From assembly GCF_002865645.1 (NCBI RefSeq), contig NW_020194684.1, positions 5,495,952-5,559,951 of the forward strand: a DNA stretch of 64,000 bases. The letters run 5' to 3'. A model generated the notes under the pieces. That model made no database searches. It was not told where the DNA came from and saw only the letters and a program-made list of their open reading frames with translations. Both the position numbers and the translations under genes were made by a program. This DNA is from Hyaloscypha bicolor E. Lineage: Eukaryota > Ascomycota > Leotiomycetes > Helotiales > Hyaloscyphaceae. This document shows, in pieces, positions 36,262 through 48,941 of this stretch (positions within the stretch are counted from its first letter, which is position 1; each line of letters opens with the position of its first letter).

Positions 36262-38141
36262 GTTGACGGTTGGAGGTTTGTTTGGGTTGGGTTGGTTGGA
36301 GAAGTGTTTTGAAGGTGGTTGAGAGAGCGATTAAGTAGCTTTTGGTTGAAAACGAGTGTGGTGATCTGGGATGGAGAGGAAAAGTACAATAGGACTGAGC
36401 CTCCCCATATATGTAGGTACGCGTTCACGGTGAATTTCCATGGGAAGCCTCATCTCCGCTAGTGGGTCTCAAAGATTGGCCTTGACCTGGGTCGACTCTC
36501 AAGTTCTCAACCCCCGTCCTGGACTCCCTAAACAGCCTCAATTTTACCTTGAGCAAGTGGTCGTGCCCCCACGGCAGACGGTGGTACTTGCCTATCATTA
36601 TCCCTGCAGCCCTGCTCAACTGCTGCGGTGCTAAACAAAGAACGGCACGGAGAAAAGAAGCTTTTGTTCTGGCTGGCAATTTGTTAATCTCTCTGAAACG
36701 TACCCCAAGTTCAAGAAATGAAAGGCCGAACACATAACCGCGTCGATATGGAGAGATGCTGGACATTCGGCTTCTTAATCAGACTCAGTCCTAATTCACT
36801 GTTCATTTAAATATTGCGATATCAAGGTGAGCTTCTGATGAGCCTCCGAGGGGCCTTCCACAACCGATACTCCTTTATCTGCGGGTACCTTGCGTCCTGG
36901 CCAGACGAGGGGATGCGGCGCACCCCAGGCGATCGCCTTGGATGCCCTGTAGCCAACCCATCCTTTATTGACCCACGATTGGAGGGATGTAATTTATGGA
37001 TGCGGCCGGAATCCACTTCATGGATGGGTTATCAAAATTGCACCAGCGATTCTCGGTCTATTATTGAACACTCCACTCCATGACCATAAACACTTGTGCA
37101 AATACCCAGAACGCGTTCAATACCTCTGCCATGGACAAGAAGACGGCCTTAGAATGGAGCCTGGGAAGGAGATTAATAGCGACATTCAAGGGTCCTCCAG
37201 AAGTGCTGCCCAGGTCTCAGGAGTAGTCGTTTCAAACGAAATTCTTCCATGGAAATCCGCCAGGATTTGGCATGGAACGTATGGGGCTTGTCATATCGAT
37301 CGAGAACATTGGAATTTAGAAGAGCGAAGACGTCTACGACACGCGTTCATCCCTATTTATACTCTCTACCCATCCAACGCCCTAAAACTTAAGTTCCTAG
37401 AGGATCAGTGCAGTAAACCTTTGCGTATGACTGCCCTGTGAAAGCCTCTCAGCCACATATCGTCCCCGAAGCGCTCTCTAAACGTCCGCGAATGAGGGAC
37501 CTTGCGAGGGAGCTGACCACCAACAAAGATCCGAAGATGCTGTGCACTGGGCTATGGAACAGCCAAGCAGCGTGAGAGCCTTCAAAGACCCTAGTATGGC
37601 AGTCCAGCAGAACGTCAGGCAGCGGTACTAGGAGATCTACCATGAAAGCAGAGGATTCGAGCACGAGGCTTTTCGATCCGTACTTCGTCCAGCGCCCTCA
37701 TACTCTCGTTCCTTGATATGATCGTTCCTTCTAGGCTTGCCTAGGTCATATGATGTAAGGCCAATCTTTGCAATGCTCCCCATGATCTGGTGAGAATCGC
37801 ACCCAAGAATTTCCTCGGAGAAAAAAATCTCTCTTTCTCCATTCTACTTAACGACTAACAGCGTCATGGAAGCCTCACGTCACAAGGCGACGGGCTTCTC
37901 AACGTCAGCGCTTTTATGAGAACGTGATGTTTGCGTTGTTTTATGAAGGAAAAGAACCTTTTTTTTCTACGGCTGCAAGAATATTTAACGAATCTCGCTT
38001 AGTCAGTAGCGCGATCCAAACCCAACCCCTCCGAGACCGCCACCAAAATCTGCCCCGCGTTGAAACTTGACAGAAAGCAACCTCAATCGCAACCTGTGAG
38101 CTAAGCTCTGGCACAACTTGATACTTTGATACCACCGCAAA
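36262..38141. promoter_or_regulatory. Divergent upstream region of the small secreted protein and ADE16/17
   Basis: 1.9 kb between divergent starts. It must hold both promoters; the leader of ADE16/17 immediately precedes 38142. Frames in 36800-37660 do not start with ATG or resemble any family. No specific regulatory site could be assigned. Confidence 0.45.
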
Positions 38142-40036
38142 ATGTCGACCAGTAAGACAGCAATCATTTCTGTCTATGACAAGACCGGCCTCCTCGATCT
38201 AGCAAAGGGCTTGATCAAGCACAATGTTCGACTCCTAGCTTCTGGGGGAACTGCGAAGATGATTAGAGAGTCTGGCTTTGCTGTGGAGTAAGTCGTCCGA
38301 TGGGGCTCCCCTAGCCGTCCTTCAACCCTCCAAACAACTAACTCTCCTCATAGAGATGTTTCTGCCATTACTCATGCGCCAGAGATGCTCGCTGGTAGAG
38401 TGAAGACCCTCCATCCTGCTGTTCATGCGGGAATTCTCGCACGCGATCTTGCCTCCGACGAAAAAGACCTCGCCGAACAGAACATCAATAAGGTTGACTA
38501 TGTCATCTGCAATCTGTATCCTTTCAAGGACACAATTGCTAAAATCAATGTCACAATTCCCGAGGCTGTGGAGGAAATTGATGTTGGAGGAGTTACCCTG
38601 ATCCGAGCAGCTGCGAAGAACCATGGCAGAGTAACAATCCTCAGTGACCCAGCCGACTACCCTGAGTTCTTGCAAGAGCTCGAGAAAGGTGAAGTTGCCG
38701 AGCGGAGCAGAAATCTGTATGCCCTGAAGGCGTTTGAGCATACAGCGGACTATGATGCTTCGATATCAGATTTCTTCCGAAAGCAATACGCAGGAGACGG
38801 AGTCCAACAGATTGCTCTTCGCTATGGCGCAAACCCACACCAAAAGCCTGCTGCGGCATACATGAAGATGGGACCGTTGCCATTCAAAGTCCTGTGTGGA
38901 TCGCCTGGCTATATCAACTTGCTTGATGCTCTTAATGCATGGCCTCTTGTGAAGGAGCTGAAGGCTGCCCTGGGACATCCAGCTGCAGCAAGCTTCAAGC
39001 ACGTCTCACCTGCGGGCGCGGCCATTGGAGTGCCTCTTACTTCCGATGAGAGAAAGGTCTACATGGTTGACGATATTGAGGATCTAGAGAAATCTCCTCT
39101 TGCGCAAGCATATGCCCGTGCACGAGGTGCCGATCGTATGAGTAGTTTCGGTGATATGATTGCGTTGAGTGATATCGTTGATGTCCCAACAGCAAAGATC
39201 ATCTCCCGGGAAGTTTCAGATGGTGTGATTGCTGCCGGTTATGAGGATGCAGCGCTGGAGATCTTGAAGAAAAAAAAGGGAGGCAAGTATTTGGTTCTTC
39301 AAATGGATCCCGAGTACGAACCATCTCCCCAGGAGTCAAGGAATGTTTACGGCATTACTTTGACCCAGCACCGCAACGACATCAAGATCTCTCCAAAGTC
39401 CTTCTCGTCAATCATTACACCAAAGGAAGCGGGACATTTGCCAGATTCCGCTCTCAGAGACCTGACCGTTGCCACTATTGCCTTGAAGTACACTCAAAGC
39501 AACTCAGTGTGCTATGCTCTTAACGGTCAAATCATTGGTCTCGGTGCAGGTCAGCAATCACGCATCCACTGCACACGTCTGGCTGGAGACAAGGCCGACA
39601 ATTGGTGGCTTAGATTCAATCCCCGTGTCCTCGGAATCAAGTGGAAGAAAGGCACCAAGCGACCAGATAAGAGCAATGCAATCGATCTGCTGGTTAGTGG
39701 TCAATTACCAAAGACTGGGCCTGAGAGGGAGGGCTATGAAGCTTTCTTTGAGGAAGTTCCGGCGCCGTTCACTGAGGCGGAGAGAACTGAATGGCTTGGA
39801 AAGCTCAGCGAGGTTGCTCTTTCCAGCGATGCCTTCGTAAGCTCCCTGTGCAATATTGCAAGTTTCTGCTGACTGTACAGTTCCCCTTCATCGACAATGT
39901 CTACAGAGCTGGACGATCAGGAGCCAAGTACATTGCTGCACCAACTGGTAGCCAGAACGACTCTTTTGTCTTTGAGACAGCCGAGAAGCTCGGCATCACT
40001 TTTGTGGAGCAGAGCATTCGTCTGTTCCACCACTAG
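38142..40036 (+). CDS. ADE17: Bifunctional AICAR transformylase / IMP cyclohydrolase (ADE16/ADE17, purH)
   Basis: Exons 38142-38287, 38354-39836, 39881-40036 (594 aa, the usual length). Seen: an MGS-like cyclohydrolase domain ([73 protein letters not shown]). The transformylase domain follows ([84 protein letters not shown]), with the last exon [18 protein letters not shown]. Known: it catalyses the last two steps of de novo purine synthesis, AICAR to FAICAR (10-formyl-THF) to IMP. The KTLHP, K-H and GQQSR motifs are present. Cytosolic. The first exon is confirmed by the frame joining at VE|DVS. Confidence 0.97.
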
Positions 40037-42186
40037 GTTCGTGCTTGTGAGATGATGGTGAGTGCAAGTCAAAAATGGAGAGACCAGAATAGAGATACCC
40101 GGATAGATTTTCTCATGGGTCAATAATTGACATTTATCACAAGACTTCCAAGCCTACCCTCTCTTCACATTACTGAACTCCCTGCTAACATTAAATCATT
40201 TTTTGTTCTAACTCATGAGATCTCCGAAATACGTCTATCCAAGCCTTCTCGGAGGCAACGGTGGGCTGAACAGGGACTCAAATGATTGAAGCACATTGCA
40301 ATACCTGGCAGTCAGGAGCATGCTAGTTGCCTGCGCTCTGTTGCTGAAGTGGAGTGTTCTATATCTGAAATATACCGAATAGTGTCTATCAACAATTTTA
40401 TCCGACTCCAAGGCTTGCCACAATCTTCCACACTCTTATGACAAGGCCCCTCGATCAATACTGGACCTTGTGTTATCGGAAGGATGATTCATTGGACAAA
40501 TTGAGTATTTGACGTCTGCAGGTACGGTTGATCCTGGAAAGGGGTTAACTGTTGAACCTCGTTTCCATATCCTCAGGGGAAGGGCCCAAAATGGAAACAG
40601 TCTACCCGCTTCAAGTGCTTCCCATATCTCCGAGACTCGCATAGCACCATGTGGTCTGCAGTCACAATCCGCCATATCCAGAAGATACAGGAGTAGCCAC
40701 GTGCAAGGTCCCAGTCGGCTGCTGAATGCCCTGCCAGCTTGGCCGAAAATAGTTGGCCATTCAACGGGTTTCGAGAATCCGCTCCTCTTCTTTAAATAGA
40801 GTGTTCTCGTGCACGGTGGAGGGACTCGCGAATCTTGATAGGGCTCGCTTGGACCACCTGCCAGCACGGCATCAAGCGCACCCTGCCCCCCATCCTCGAG
40901 GAGAATCAGCGCTAAGGCAAGCAGCGCCTTATCCAGGTAAATCTCCTCTCACGAAAATCTGACTAAGTGCAGCAATCACGGAACAAAACTTCCCAGGTTG
41001 AGGCAATTCATTGAATCCAAGGTACCAGCGGCCAGCTATGCGGCCCAGGTCACGGCTTCAGAATGTCTCGAAGACGTCTCCAGAGATGTTGCTGGCATTT
41101 CCGCAGCTGTTCTCGTCCCTTCCGAGGCCTCGAACGGGCCGGCCGGCCCTGCTCTTACCGCCCAGGCGATCTGGTGCCAGCTGCACACCATTTGCCCAGG
41201 GTCGGTGAAACGTGCAAGCGAAAGGGAATCTGCAAACAGTCAGCCTATCAGAGCGAGGTGACTGGATAAAAGCAGGTCGTGCGCATGGTGTTCGCTTGCC
41301 ACTCCTCCTTGCCGCCAACCACGGCGCCAGATCACCCACATTCTCCCTCGCCAGCTCACCAGGGTCTGCATCCTTGAGCCAATGGCACGTCGGATTCGTT
41401 CTCATGCATATTGCAGCAATGCCGGCGCGGAGGGGAGGCGCGAAGCTGACCGGCTTAATTGGATGTGCTCTTCCCCGCCAAACAACCCTTCATGGTCGCA
41501 GGCGCCAAAGGTACAGAGTGCTTTTCTCTTTTTCGCTGCTGTTCAAATCCGACTCTGGAGAAATTCAACGAGCTTCACGACATTTTTGAGTGCTTCAAGT
41601 ATCTTTTCGAGATTTGTTGGCGCAGTCAGTCTCATCCTGGAGGAAGAGGGGTTGCGCCATCAGCCTCGTTTAAGCAACGCAGCTGAGAGGCCTCCATATA
41701 TCGGCCACAAAAGTCACTTCCAACCAAAGGCTGCATGCAAGTTCAGAGGCGTCTATTTTAGAATCGAGTCCCCGTTCGCTCGCAACGTCCTTCCCGGTAC
41801 CCTATCAGCGCTTCGAACCCCCCAGCTCGCTCATTGACTTCTGCCAAAACCAAACCACCCCTCCCCTCCCTGGGCGCCATCTAGCCGGCAAGCCATATCT
41901 TCCCACCTCATCTCCCGTTTTACTGATTCATGGCAGTAGCCTCAAGACTTGTCTCGAATTAGACAGTGTGCTAGCGCGCGCGTCACCCACAAAACCCTCT
42001 ACTTCCCCATCGGTTGATAGACCTGTCTCTTCTTTCCACGATAGCTGGTCTCTATCTGTCAATCTTCATCCTTTAACTCATTATATTTCTGTTCCAACGC
42101 TTCACCTTGCCCTGGCCTTCGACCTAACCATCGCATCTGGAGTTGCGAGGTTTCTTTCTGTATATCGAGAGTTCTTTCATATCACC
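40037..42186. other. Long spacer upstream of the four-TM protein gene
   Basis: 2.15 kb with no supportable gene; 3' flank of ADE16/17 at left. The last 200 bases before 42187 are an open frame without an ATG and are probably 5' leader. GC-rich pieces at 40850-41460 carry accidental frames on both strands. Confidence 0.5.
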
Positions 42187-43882
42187 ATGTCCAGTCAGTC
42201 CCAGGATCGTACCAGTTGGCCATACAAGCATCTGACCGCCGCTTCAGCACCCAACGAGAAGAAACGCACCGAGTATTTCGCACGAGAACGAACATCAACG
42301 AGTTCCTCAGATCAATCACTTAAAGTCCCACGAACACCACGCTTCGCAGAAGCTACGACAGTATACTCACCGATAGAAGCCGGTGAGGAAGGCAAATCGC
42401 CGTTCGCAGACCCCCCAAAGACAGAGAAGACGCAATCATTCATGGCGGAAGCGCAACCTTCTGATATTGGCTTCGGCTATATCAATGACCCTTCACGGGC
42501 GCCTGTCGAGGTCCCCCTGACACCAGCTTCTCCTTTAAAGAGTGCTATGAAAGTTCCAGGGACCCCAGGGAGGAAGATTGATAATCCTCTGAGCCCAACC
42601 TTCAGAGAGGAGCAGATTCTAGAGAAGCACGAGGAAATGACAGAGAAGGAGCAAGCTAAGGACTTGGTATGTTATAAAATTCACTATTGAATAGCCCAGC
42701 ATCATTAACAATCCCACAGAAAATAAAGACCAGAGTCCGGATCGCAAAATTCTTCCTTCGAGGAGTGAACTTCAGCTGCAGTCTTATTGTCCTCTCCATG
42801 CTTTCGATGACCTTCTCGATCTTTAATGCAACTAAGGCTCTACCACCGAGAAACAACCTTCCTGCTTGGGCTGTTGGCACGAAGACTTGGCCACAAAAGG
42901 TTGTGCTTGCGATATCTTGTGTATCACTTGCACTATGTCTTGTTGTGTTCTGGAATTACTGGAGAGGCGGTCACCGACGCGCGGAGAAAGTAGCCGTCTA
43001 TTACACACTCTTCGCCGTAGCATTTTTCATCTTTAGCACAATTATGTGGGGTCTTGCTGCTGGTATTCTTCAGAGCGCCAAGAACAACAGTAATAATAAG
43101 GACGTCTGGGGATGGTCATGCGTGGACAACAAGAGATCGCAGGTATTCAGTGATAAAGTCGATTACGCACTGGTTTGCAGAATGCAGGTAAGTTTCGCTT
43201 TCCCTCAAGTTGGAAGCCATTTCTAACGATATTGTAGTCTTGGTCATTAGTGTGCTGCCTCATCGAAGTCGTTCTTGAGTGCATCACCATCCTGCTCTAC
43301 GCCGTTGTCTTCTACAGATACTACTCCAAGCAACGTCTCCGGAAGTCAATGGATGTCCGTGACCGTGCCCGTTCTGATCTGTACCTCGCTCAACTTCGCT
43401 CCCAATCCGCACCCAACACTCCCGGCTTCGGACCAATGTCTCCATCCTACTCCCAGCACGTCAAATCTCCTCGCTTCCCACCCTCCATCTACACCTCCAA
43501 TCCCGCAGCGGCAGCCGAAGATGGTTTCGCTGGAGCACCCGGCACTCGATTCGTTGAGGCCAAGCCAACATCAGCCCTTGCCGCAAAGCCCTTCGCTCTT
43601 CAAGCACCACCGATCAAGGTTCACGGCGCTACACCCAAGGTCGCGCAAACCGGATTTGGAGCACCGACCCAACCAAAGGAGCGAGTTATTGACCACGTAG
43701 CCGCTGCGCCAGGCGAACAGACCTACGATGCTGTTCCCATCCCAGGCGCTTACGCGACCCCCAGCAGTCCCGGCTTGCCACAACCGCACCATCAACGATT
43801 CGGAAGTGTAGGAGAGGCAATCACCAGCGATCAGCGAATAGAGAGCCCACCAGGAAGCCCACGAGGGTGGGACCGGAGATAA
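42187..43882 (+). CDS. Four-transmembrane (MARVEL-like) membrane protein with disordered tails
   Basis: Exons 42187-42666, 42720-43187, 43238-43882 (530 aa). Seen: a polar, Ser/Thr/Pro-rich N-terminal tail of about 160 residues with TP/SP sites, then four hydrophobic helices (SLIVLSMLSMTFSIF; VVLAISCVSLALCLVVFW; YTLFAVAFFIFSTIMWGLAA; SLVCCLIEVVLECITILLYA). Between helices 3 and 4 lies a polar loop with WGWSC..NK. A Pro/Ser-rich C-terminal tail ends in GSPRGWDRR. Known: the spacing resembles MARVEL-type fungal membrane proteins, a common uncharacterised family. Inferred: a plasma-membrane protein regulated by phosphorylation of the tails. The ATG at 42187 (MSSQSQ) is chosen because the longer frame upstream has only non-ATG starts. 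Confidence 0.8.
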
Positions 43883-44894
43883 AGAGCCGTGTCTTCTTTT
43901 CTTGTGTATTGGGGGATATATCAACGGAGTTAGGGCAAATCTTGTCAAGTCATCAGTCAATAGTATGATCTGAGATATGGAGGGATGGAGCAGACGAAGT
44001 ACGAGATAAATGTCACTCGCTGGTGGATATACAGTTAATATGGTTCTATATGGATTCGATATCTGTGGATGCACTTTGCTTTGTCCAAAGTGTAGCAAAA
44101 TACTAGAAAAAACCAGTATTTGGAATCAACCATTCTCCTGATCATCTTCTTTAAGTGGTGTGTTTTTTAAGGTTCCTGTACAATGTTTCAGAGTGTGAGA
44201 ATGATCTAAAAATATTTCAGATAGAGACAATTTTGTTTCGGTGGTGTATAATAAGTGTGCTTCGCGTACCACGTGTATTCAATGCGCCGAGTAACAACTG
44301 TGTTCAATTACTAATAAGTATACTAAACGCACTCAATATCTCATTCACCCGGTACCAGGGCTCATCGACTTGAAATACCCTTCCGCTATGGAATCTTAGA
44401 AGTCCCCGCAATAAGATAACAACTTCCACGTGACGGACCGAAAACTAATAAAGTTGTAAATAGTGTGCAATTTGAAAATGAGCAAGAGCTATGTACAGAA
44501 TGAAGAATCATACAGGACCTAGAAAATAGGCCTATACTTGGGGAAATGGTGCAAACGGTTGTAGTTCCATTACAAACCGTTAAGATTTACGAAAGCCTAT
44601 CTTTGAAGTCGGTTGTGTTTCGGCTCCACAGAGAGGGAAGCAACTCTACAGAAAAACTTTCAAATCCTGATCTTCACTGCAACAATCAAACCATCGTGAT
44701 CTCCATTGCATTGCAATTTGGTGAAGTGCTAGTAAGCATCTCCCCTCTACTGTACACGTACACAGGCAAGTAATTCCTTCCCTGCCATGTAAGCAACCCC
44801 CCCCCCAACCATGTAAACTCTCCCCTCTCTCACCCCATTCTCCCAATCACACCCTCATCAACCATCAATCATAGCCCCCATTATCATTCACCCC
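43883..44894. other. 3' flanks between convergent genes
   Basis: About 1 kb, AT-rich; convergent 3' ends of the four-TM gene and MPC1. It contains C-rich pyrimidine runs (44795-44890) but no gene. Confidence 0.55.
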
Positions 44895-45578
44895 CTATTT
44901 GCCAACCGCATCCTTCGCCTTCTCAACCGCCTTGCCGACCTCACTCTCGACCTTGCCCACCGCACTCTTAACCCCACTCTCCGCCTGCTGCTTCAAGGTC
45001 TCCTCCCTGCCGCCCATCTTATGGTACTGCAAGTACCGGTATCCTTGCGTGAGCTGCGCGCCCTCGTTGACGAAGTGGCACAGGAAGAGGAGGTAGTTCT
45101 TCGGCTGGACGGCGAGCGCGTAGCGCATGAAGGTTGCAGAGTAGACTACCAGGGCGCCTGTCATCTTGCCGGAGATTCTGGGAAGAAAGAAGCTTGATCA
45201 GCTCTCCATTCTCAATATCAATGCCTCACCATGTAAGGAAGTTCGGCTGTGCCAAAGGCGGGACTTAATGGTGAAGAGGGGGGGCTCTGAGTCAACAGAA
45301 GAGAACTGCACTCACAACTCTGGGCTTTTCTGCGTATCCATTACCGCCGCAATCGGGATACCGAAATTCGATACCGGACCCCAGAAATCTGTATCTCATC
45401 AGCATCAGCTTCTCTGAACCCCCCTCATCCGCCTTCAACCACAGAAACAAGTCTTCCTCGCGCACGCGCGGGAAAATATCCGGAGCAATTGGGAGGGAAC
45501 CGTACGTGTTGAGCAGACATAGTTGAGCATGGGGTTTGCCCGAATCTTCGCATTGATTGATTTCACAAAAGCCGCCAT
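44895..45578 (-). CDS. MPC1: Mitochondrial pyruvate carrier subunit 1 (MPC1)
   Basis: Exons 45578-45506, 45388-45316, 45177-44895 (142 aa). Seen: [58 protein letters not shown], then the helices [20 protein letters not shown] and [20 protein letters not shown]. An Ala/Lys-rich amphipathic tail ([20 protein letters not shown]) extends past the core. Known: HFWGP..NFGIP, SPE.IS..MT and LQ...Y are MPC1 hallmarks. With MPC2 it forms the inner-membrane pyruvate importer. Two introns (117 and 138 bases) are longer than most here. The C-terminal extension of about 35 residues is fungal-specific and possibly disordered. Confidence 0.95.
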
Positions 45579-46658
45579 TGTGGAGGTTGTAGCGGTGAGA
45601 GATGGTGTTGGTGTTGATTACTCGAGGTCTGCTTTTCGATGGGATTCAAGATCCAAGTTTATCCGAGATTGTTCCGAAGGATGGCGAGATGGCTTATGTG
45701 CGACACCAGAGGCTCTGACCAAGAAAGTATTTCTTTGCTCTAGTCTTGTGAATCAAGTTTAAGAAAAGTCTATTACTCCAGGTTTTGATTCTTAAATCGC
45801 ATGACATGACTCGTTGAGTATTGTTGAATTCCGGGCGAATTGTCTCTTTAATTTGTTTCGAGATTCAAAACTTAAGAATTGTGAAAGTGCTGCGAACGGT
45901 GAGTACACAAATCTGGAGTTAATTCAATCCAGTGGAATTTCCCACCGAGTGTTGCGAAGAGGGTTGCCTCAATAAATGATTTCTCAAAAATTACAAGGAC
46001 AACCTATCCGCTAACCACCCATCCGAACAGTCTAAGGGAAAAGGAATAAGTGCTCGAGATGAAAGGACAAAATTGCTGTCATAATATGAGGGCTGTTTGG
46101 TGATTGGTTTCTTTTCTGCGCCGTCCTCATGATACTCAATACATAACTCAACGAGGCTGTGAAGGCTCGCTGCTTGAGACAGACGAAGAAGCCTTGGATA
46201 TCAAGGTAATTTTACCTAGCAATAATCTAAACGTGTTAACAGAACAATAGCAGCCCCTACAATTGACTCTGGAGCCATCTAATTGCTCGCTGCAGCAAGA
46301 TCGAGACTAAGATAAGGTGTTGCGCTAAGATTTGGGAGTGCGTTCTGAGGCTTATAGAAGGTGTATTTCTCCAATTTGTGCTTCCGCGGCAGAATTGGCT
46401 TTAGAAGGATTGAGTACTGAACTGACTTACTCATCTTGAGCCTCCCCGAGCAACAAGCAACACGTCTGAGCGGGCAAAAAGCGGTGTTCCAGTGGCCATC
46501 AAATTTGCTTTGACTTGCGTTGTGGTCGTCTATGCTACAAAGAGCCAATTTTCGGTATGTAAACCCAAATTCCCCTCAACGCCGATACTGTGCTTGATTT
46601 TTCTCCGCCTTTCCTCAAACCATCATAAACTCTTTTGCGGCACAAAGACAACTGTGCT
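45579..46658. other. Spacer between MPC1 and SmB
   Basis: 1.08 kb: MPC1 promoter and leader at left, SmB 3' flank at right. No gene or repeat recognised. Confidence 0.55.
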
Positions 46659-47492
46659 CTATCTTCTGGGAGGATTGAAGCCAGGTGGAGGAGGGCCACC
46701 AGCAGGGAACCCGGGAGGGAACCCACCAAATCCTGGGGGTGGTGCTCCTCTTCCAAAGCCAGGAGCTCCAGGGAAGCCTCCAGGAAATCCGGGTGGTGGT
46801 CCGCCAATACCTGCAGCAGGTCCCTGAAAAATAGTTAGCCAGACACTCGATGTACATTGGGGCATAAACATACCGCCAATCCAACAGGAGCTCCTCGTCC
46901 AGCAGGTCGTGCAATTCCCGCACCTGCAGCTAGAGATGTAACCCCTCCTCCTGGTGCACTTGCTCCTAGACGCGCAGATGGATCCGCCGGTGGTGGAGAC
47001 TCGACCGAGAGAGAGATGATATGAGCGCCTCGAACGATAGTAAGACCCAATGTACGCTTCTCTTCCGACTCGACGAGAGGGGCTGAGCTGCTGCTGGCAC
47101 CTGGAGCAGCTGCAGCTTTTGTCGCCTTGCGCTTGACGCGTCTGAACTCTTCGGTATCTGCGAGAACGAGGTTCATGTGCTATATGGAAGTAAGCATTTG
47201 CGCACCTGTTGATATCCCAGAATTGCACATACTTTGTCAAAGGCCAACATCTGTCCAACCATCTGGCGTCCATCGTTCATCGTGACCCTCATCCGGTAGT
47301 TGATCTACAAGTCCATTAATATGCGCTCAAACTTCTGAGTCGGCGCAACAAGCTTTAAAAGCTTGCGCATTGGATATAACGTACGAGACCGGCCTGCAAG
47401 AACACCAGAAGTCAGCCTATAATGTCAACATAGAGCTTCCGAAGCTGGGCACGAGGATTGGAACTCACCATCTTTCCCTGCTTGTTCGCCAT
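46659..47492 (-). CDS. SMB1: Small nuclear ribonucleoprotein Sm B (SmB/B')
   Basis: Exons 47492-47469 (24 nt), 47393-47385 (9 nt), 47304-47233, 47179-46874, 46823-46659 (191 aa). Seen: MANKQGKM|AGL|INYRMRVTMNDGRQ is Sm motif 1, HMNLVLADTEEFRR follows, then LGLTIVRGAHIISLSVESPP is Sm motif 2, with a Gly/Pro-rich C-terminus (GPAAGIGGPPPGFPGGFPGA) of the proline-rich type. Known: SmB is one of seven Sm ring proteins of U1, U2, U4 and U5 snRNPs. The 9-nt second exon (GCCGGTCTC, coding AGL) is needed to keep the family spacing between QGKM and INYR. The gene is divergent from RPL11 over 308 bases. All splice sites are GT-AG. Confidence 0.93.
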
Positions 47493-47800
47493 GATGATCG
47501 AGATGCGCGGTGATACGGCTTCTCTTGGGTTTCAAAGAATAGGTATTTGAAGTCTCTGGACTTCAGTCAACTCGTCAGCTCTTGCAAGCAGTATGAGATA
47601 TGACTTGATATCCAGATCCAAGCTTTGAGGAGGCTGCCATGAAATTGATAAAAAGTCGTCTAGTCTCAATAAGGCTTAGCGCCTCGCTAGAGCGTTCACG
47701 CCCACGATGATTTTCCAAAAATCCAAGACCTCGAACTTTTGTTGAACGACAAATCCAAAACGACAATTTCTCCCACGACCACCTTCCGCCGTCAATCACC
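47493..47800. promoter_or_regulatory. Compact divergent promoter, SmB and RPL11
   Basis: Only 308 bases separate the two divergent start codons, so the two constitutive genes (splicing and translation) share a short bidirectional promoter. No TATA box or specific site could be assigned by eye. Confidence 0.6.
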
Positions 47801-48436
47801 ATGGCTGAATCCGGAGAGAAGGGTGGCAACCCCATGAAGGAGCTCCGCATCCAAAAGCTCGTCCTCAACATCTCCGTCGGAGAGTCTGGTGACAGACTGA
47901 CCCGTGCTGCGAAGGTGTTGGAACAATTGAGCGGTCAAACACCTGTCTACAGTATGGATCACTTCGCTCTGGATCATTTCTGCAGAATCTAATCTCAATT
48001 CCCACAGGCAAGGCCAGATACACCGTCCGAACCTTCGGTATCCGTCGTAACGAGAAGATTGCCGTGCACGTCACAGTCCGTGGACCAAAGGCTGAGGAAA
48101 TCTTGGAGCGTGGATTAAAGGTCAAGGAATACGAACTCCGAAAGCGCAACTTCTCTGAGACTGGCAACTTCGGCTTCGGTATCAGCGAACACATCGATCT
48201 TGGTATCAAGTACGACCCGGCGATTGGTATCTACGGAATGGACTTCTACTGCTGCATGACCCGACCTGGTGAGCGTGTTGCCAAGCGTCGCCGATGCAAG
48301 ACCCACGTTGGAGCTTCACACAAGATCAAGCGCGAGGAAACTGTCAAATGGTTCAAGAACCGATTCGAGGTAAGCTTAGATAGAGCTGTATTGACGAGCC
48401 ATGTACTGACTTTGTTCTCAGGGTATCGTCCGATAA
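47801..48436 (+). CDS. RPL11: 60S ribosomal protein L11 (uL5)
   Basis: Exons 47801-47951, 48008-48369, 48422-48436 (175 aa; family about 174). Seen: [100 protein letters not shown] and the end KNRFEGIVR. Known: L11/uL5 sits at the central protuberance and joins the large subunit with 5S rRNA and L5 before nuclear export. The last exon codes only GIVR and the stop. Codon use is strongly biased toward C-ending codons, as expected of a highly expressed gene. Confidence 0.98.
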
Positions 48437-48941
48437 ATTTCGCAGCTGGTTCATTCGGCATGGGCTCTAGGAGTAAATGACTTGTGCATGAAAGGAGCAT
48501 ATTTGACTGTACTTTACTGGATCTACGGATCGGATCACAATGAAGCAGTCCAACACACTGTTCAGCATGCTCCTTCGGGACGGCTGCGGCCAAGAGACCG
48601 ACCGGCTTGCCGGCTTTTTGCAAGTGCTGAATATTCATCATGAGACGTTTTGTAACAGATGTGAGCTGAAGAGTGTTTTCTTTCTTTCTGTATGATGTCC
48701 CTTGCTTTCCCATCCAACACCAATGTATAGATCCCCTCCATTCGATACAACCCATAACTGCTTCCACAGCTTCGACCGAAAGAAAGAGAATCTGCCATGG
48801 ACTCATATCTCGCTCCAACCCGCACACCATCTCATATAGAAGTCCTTCATTTCGTCTTATCCGTCCCATTGATCATATTGTTGAACATCTTTCCTATCAC
48901 TGTAGGCTCCTGGATTATCAGCTCTCATCCTCAACCTGGTG
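48437..48941. other. RPL11 3' flank
   Basis: 505 bases between convergent genes; no gene seen. Confidence 0.55.

Noticed and set aside
36814..37441. Plus-strand frames in the ADE16/17 upstream region
   Set aside because: The frame at 36814 begins with a non-ATG codon, and neither frame shows domain signals; treated as promoter region.
40436..40867. 143-codon minus-strand frame
   Set aside because: Non-ATG start, and plus-strand frames of similar length overlap it; composition gives no coding signal.
44785..44890. C-rich tract as a possible structured regulatory element
   Set aside because: A simple pyrimidine-rich 3' flank between convergent genes; no pairing or repeat structure found.
44895..45578. 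Calling this gene MPC2 rather than MPC1
   Set aside because: The [12 protein letters not shown] and SPELISGKMTG motifs and the position of the helices match MPC1, not MPC2.
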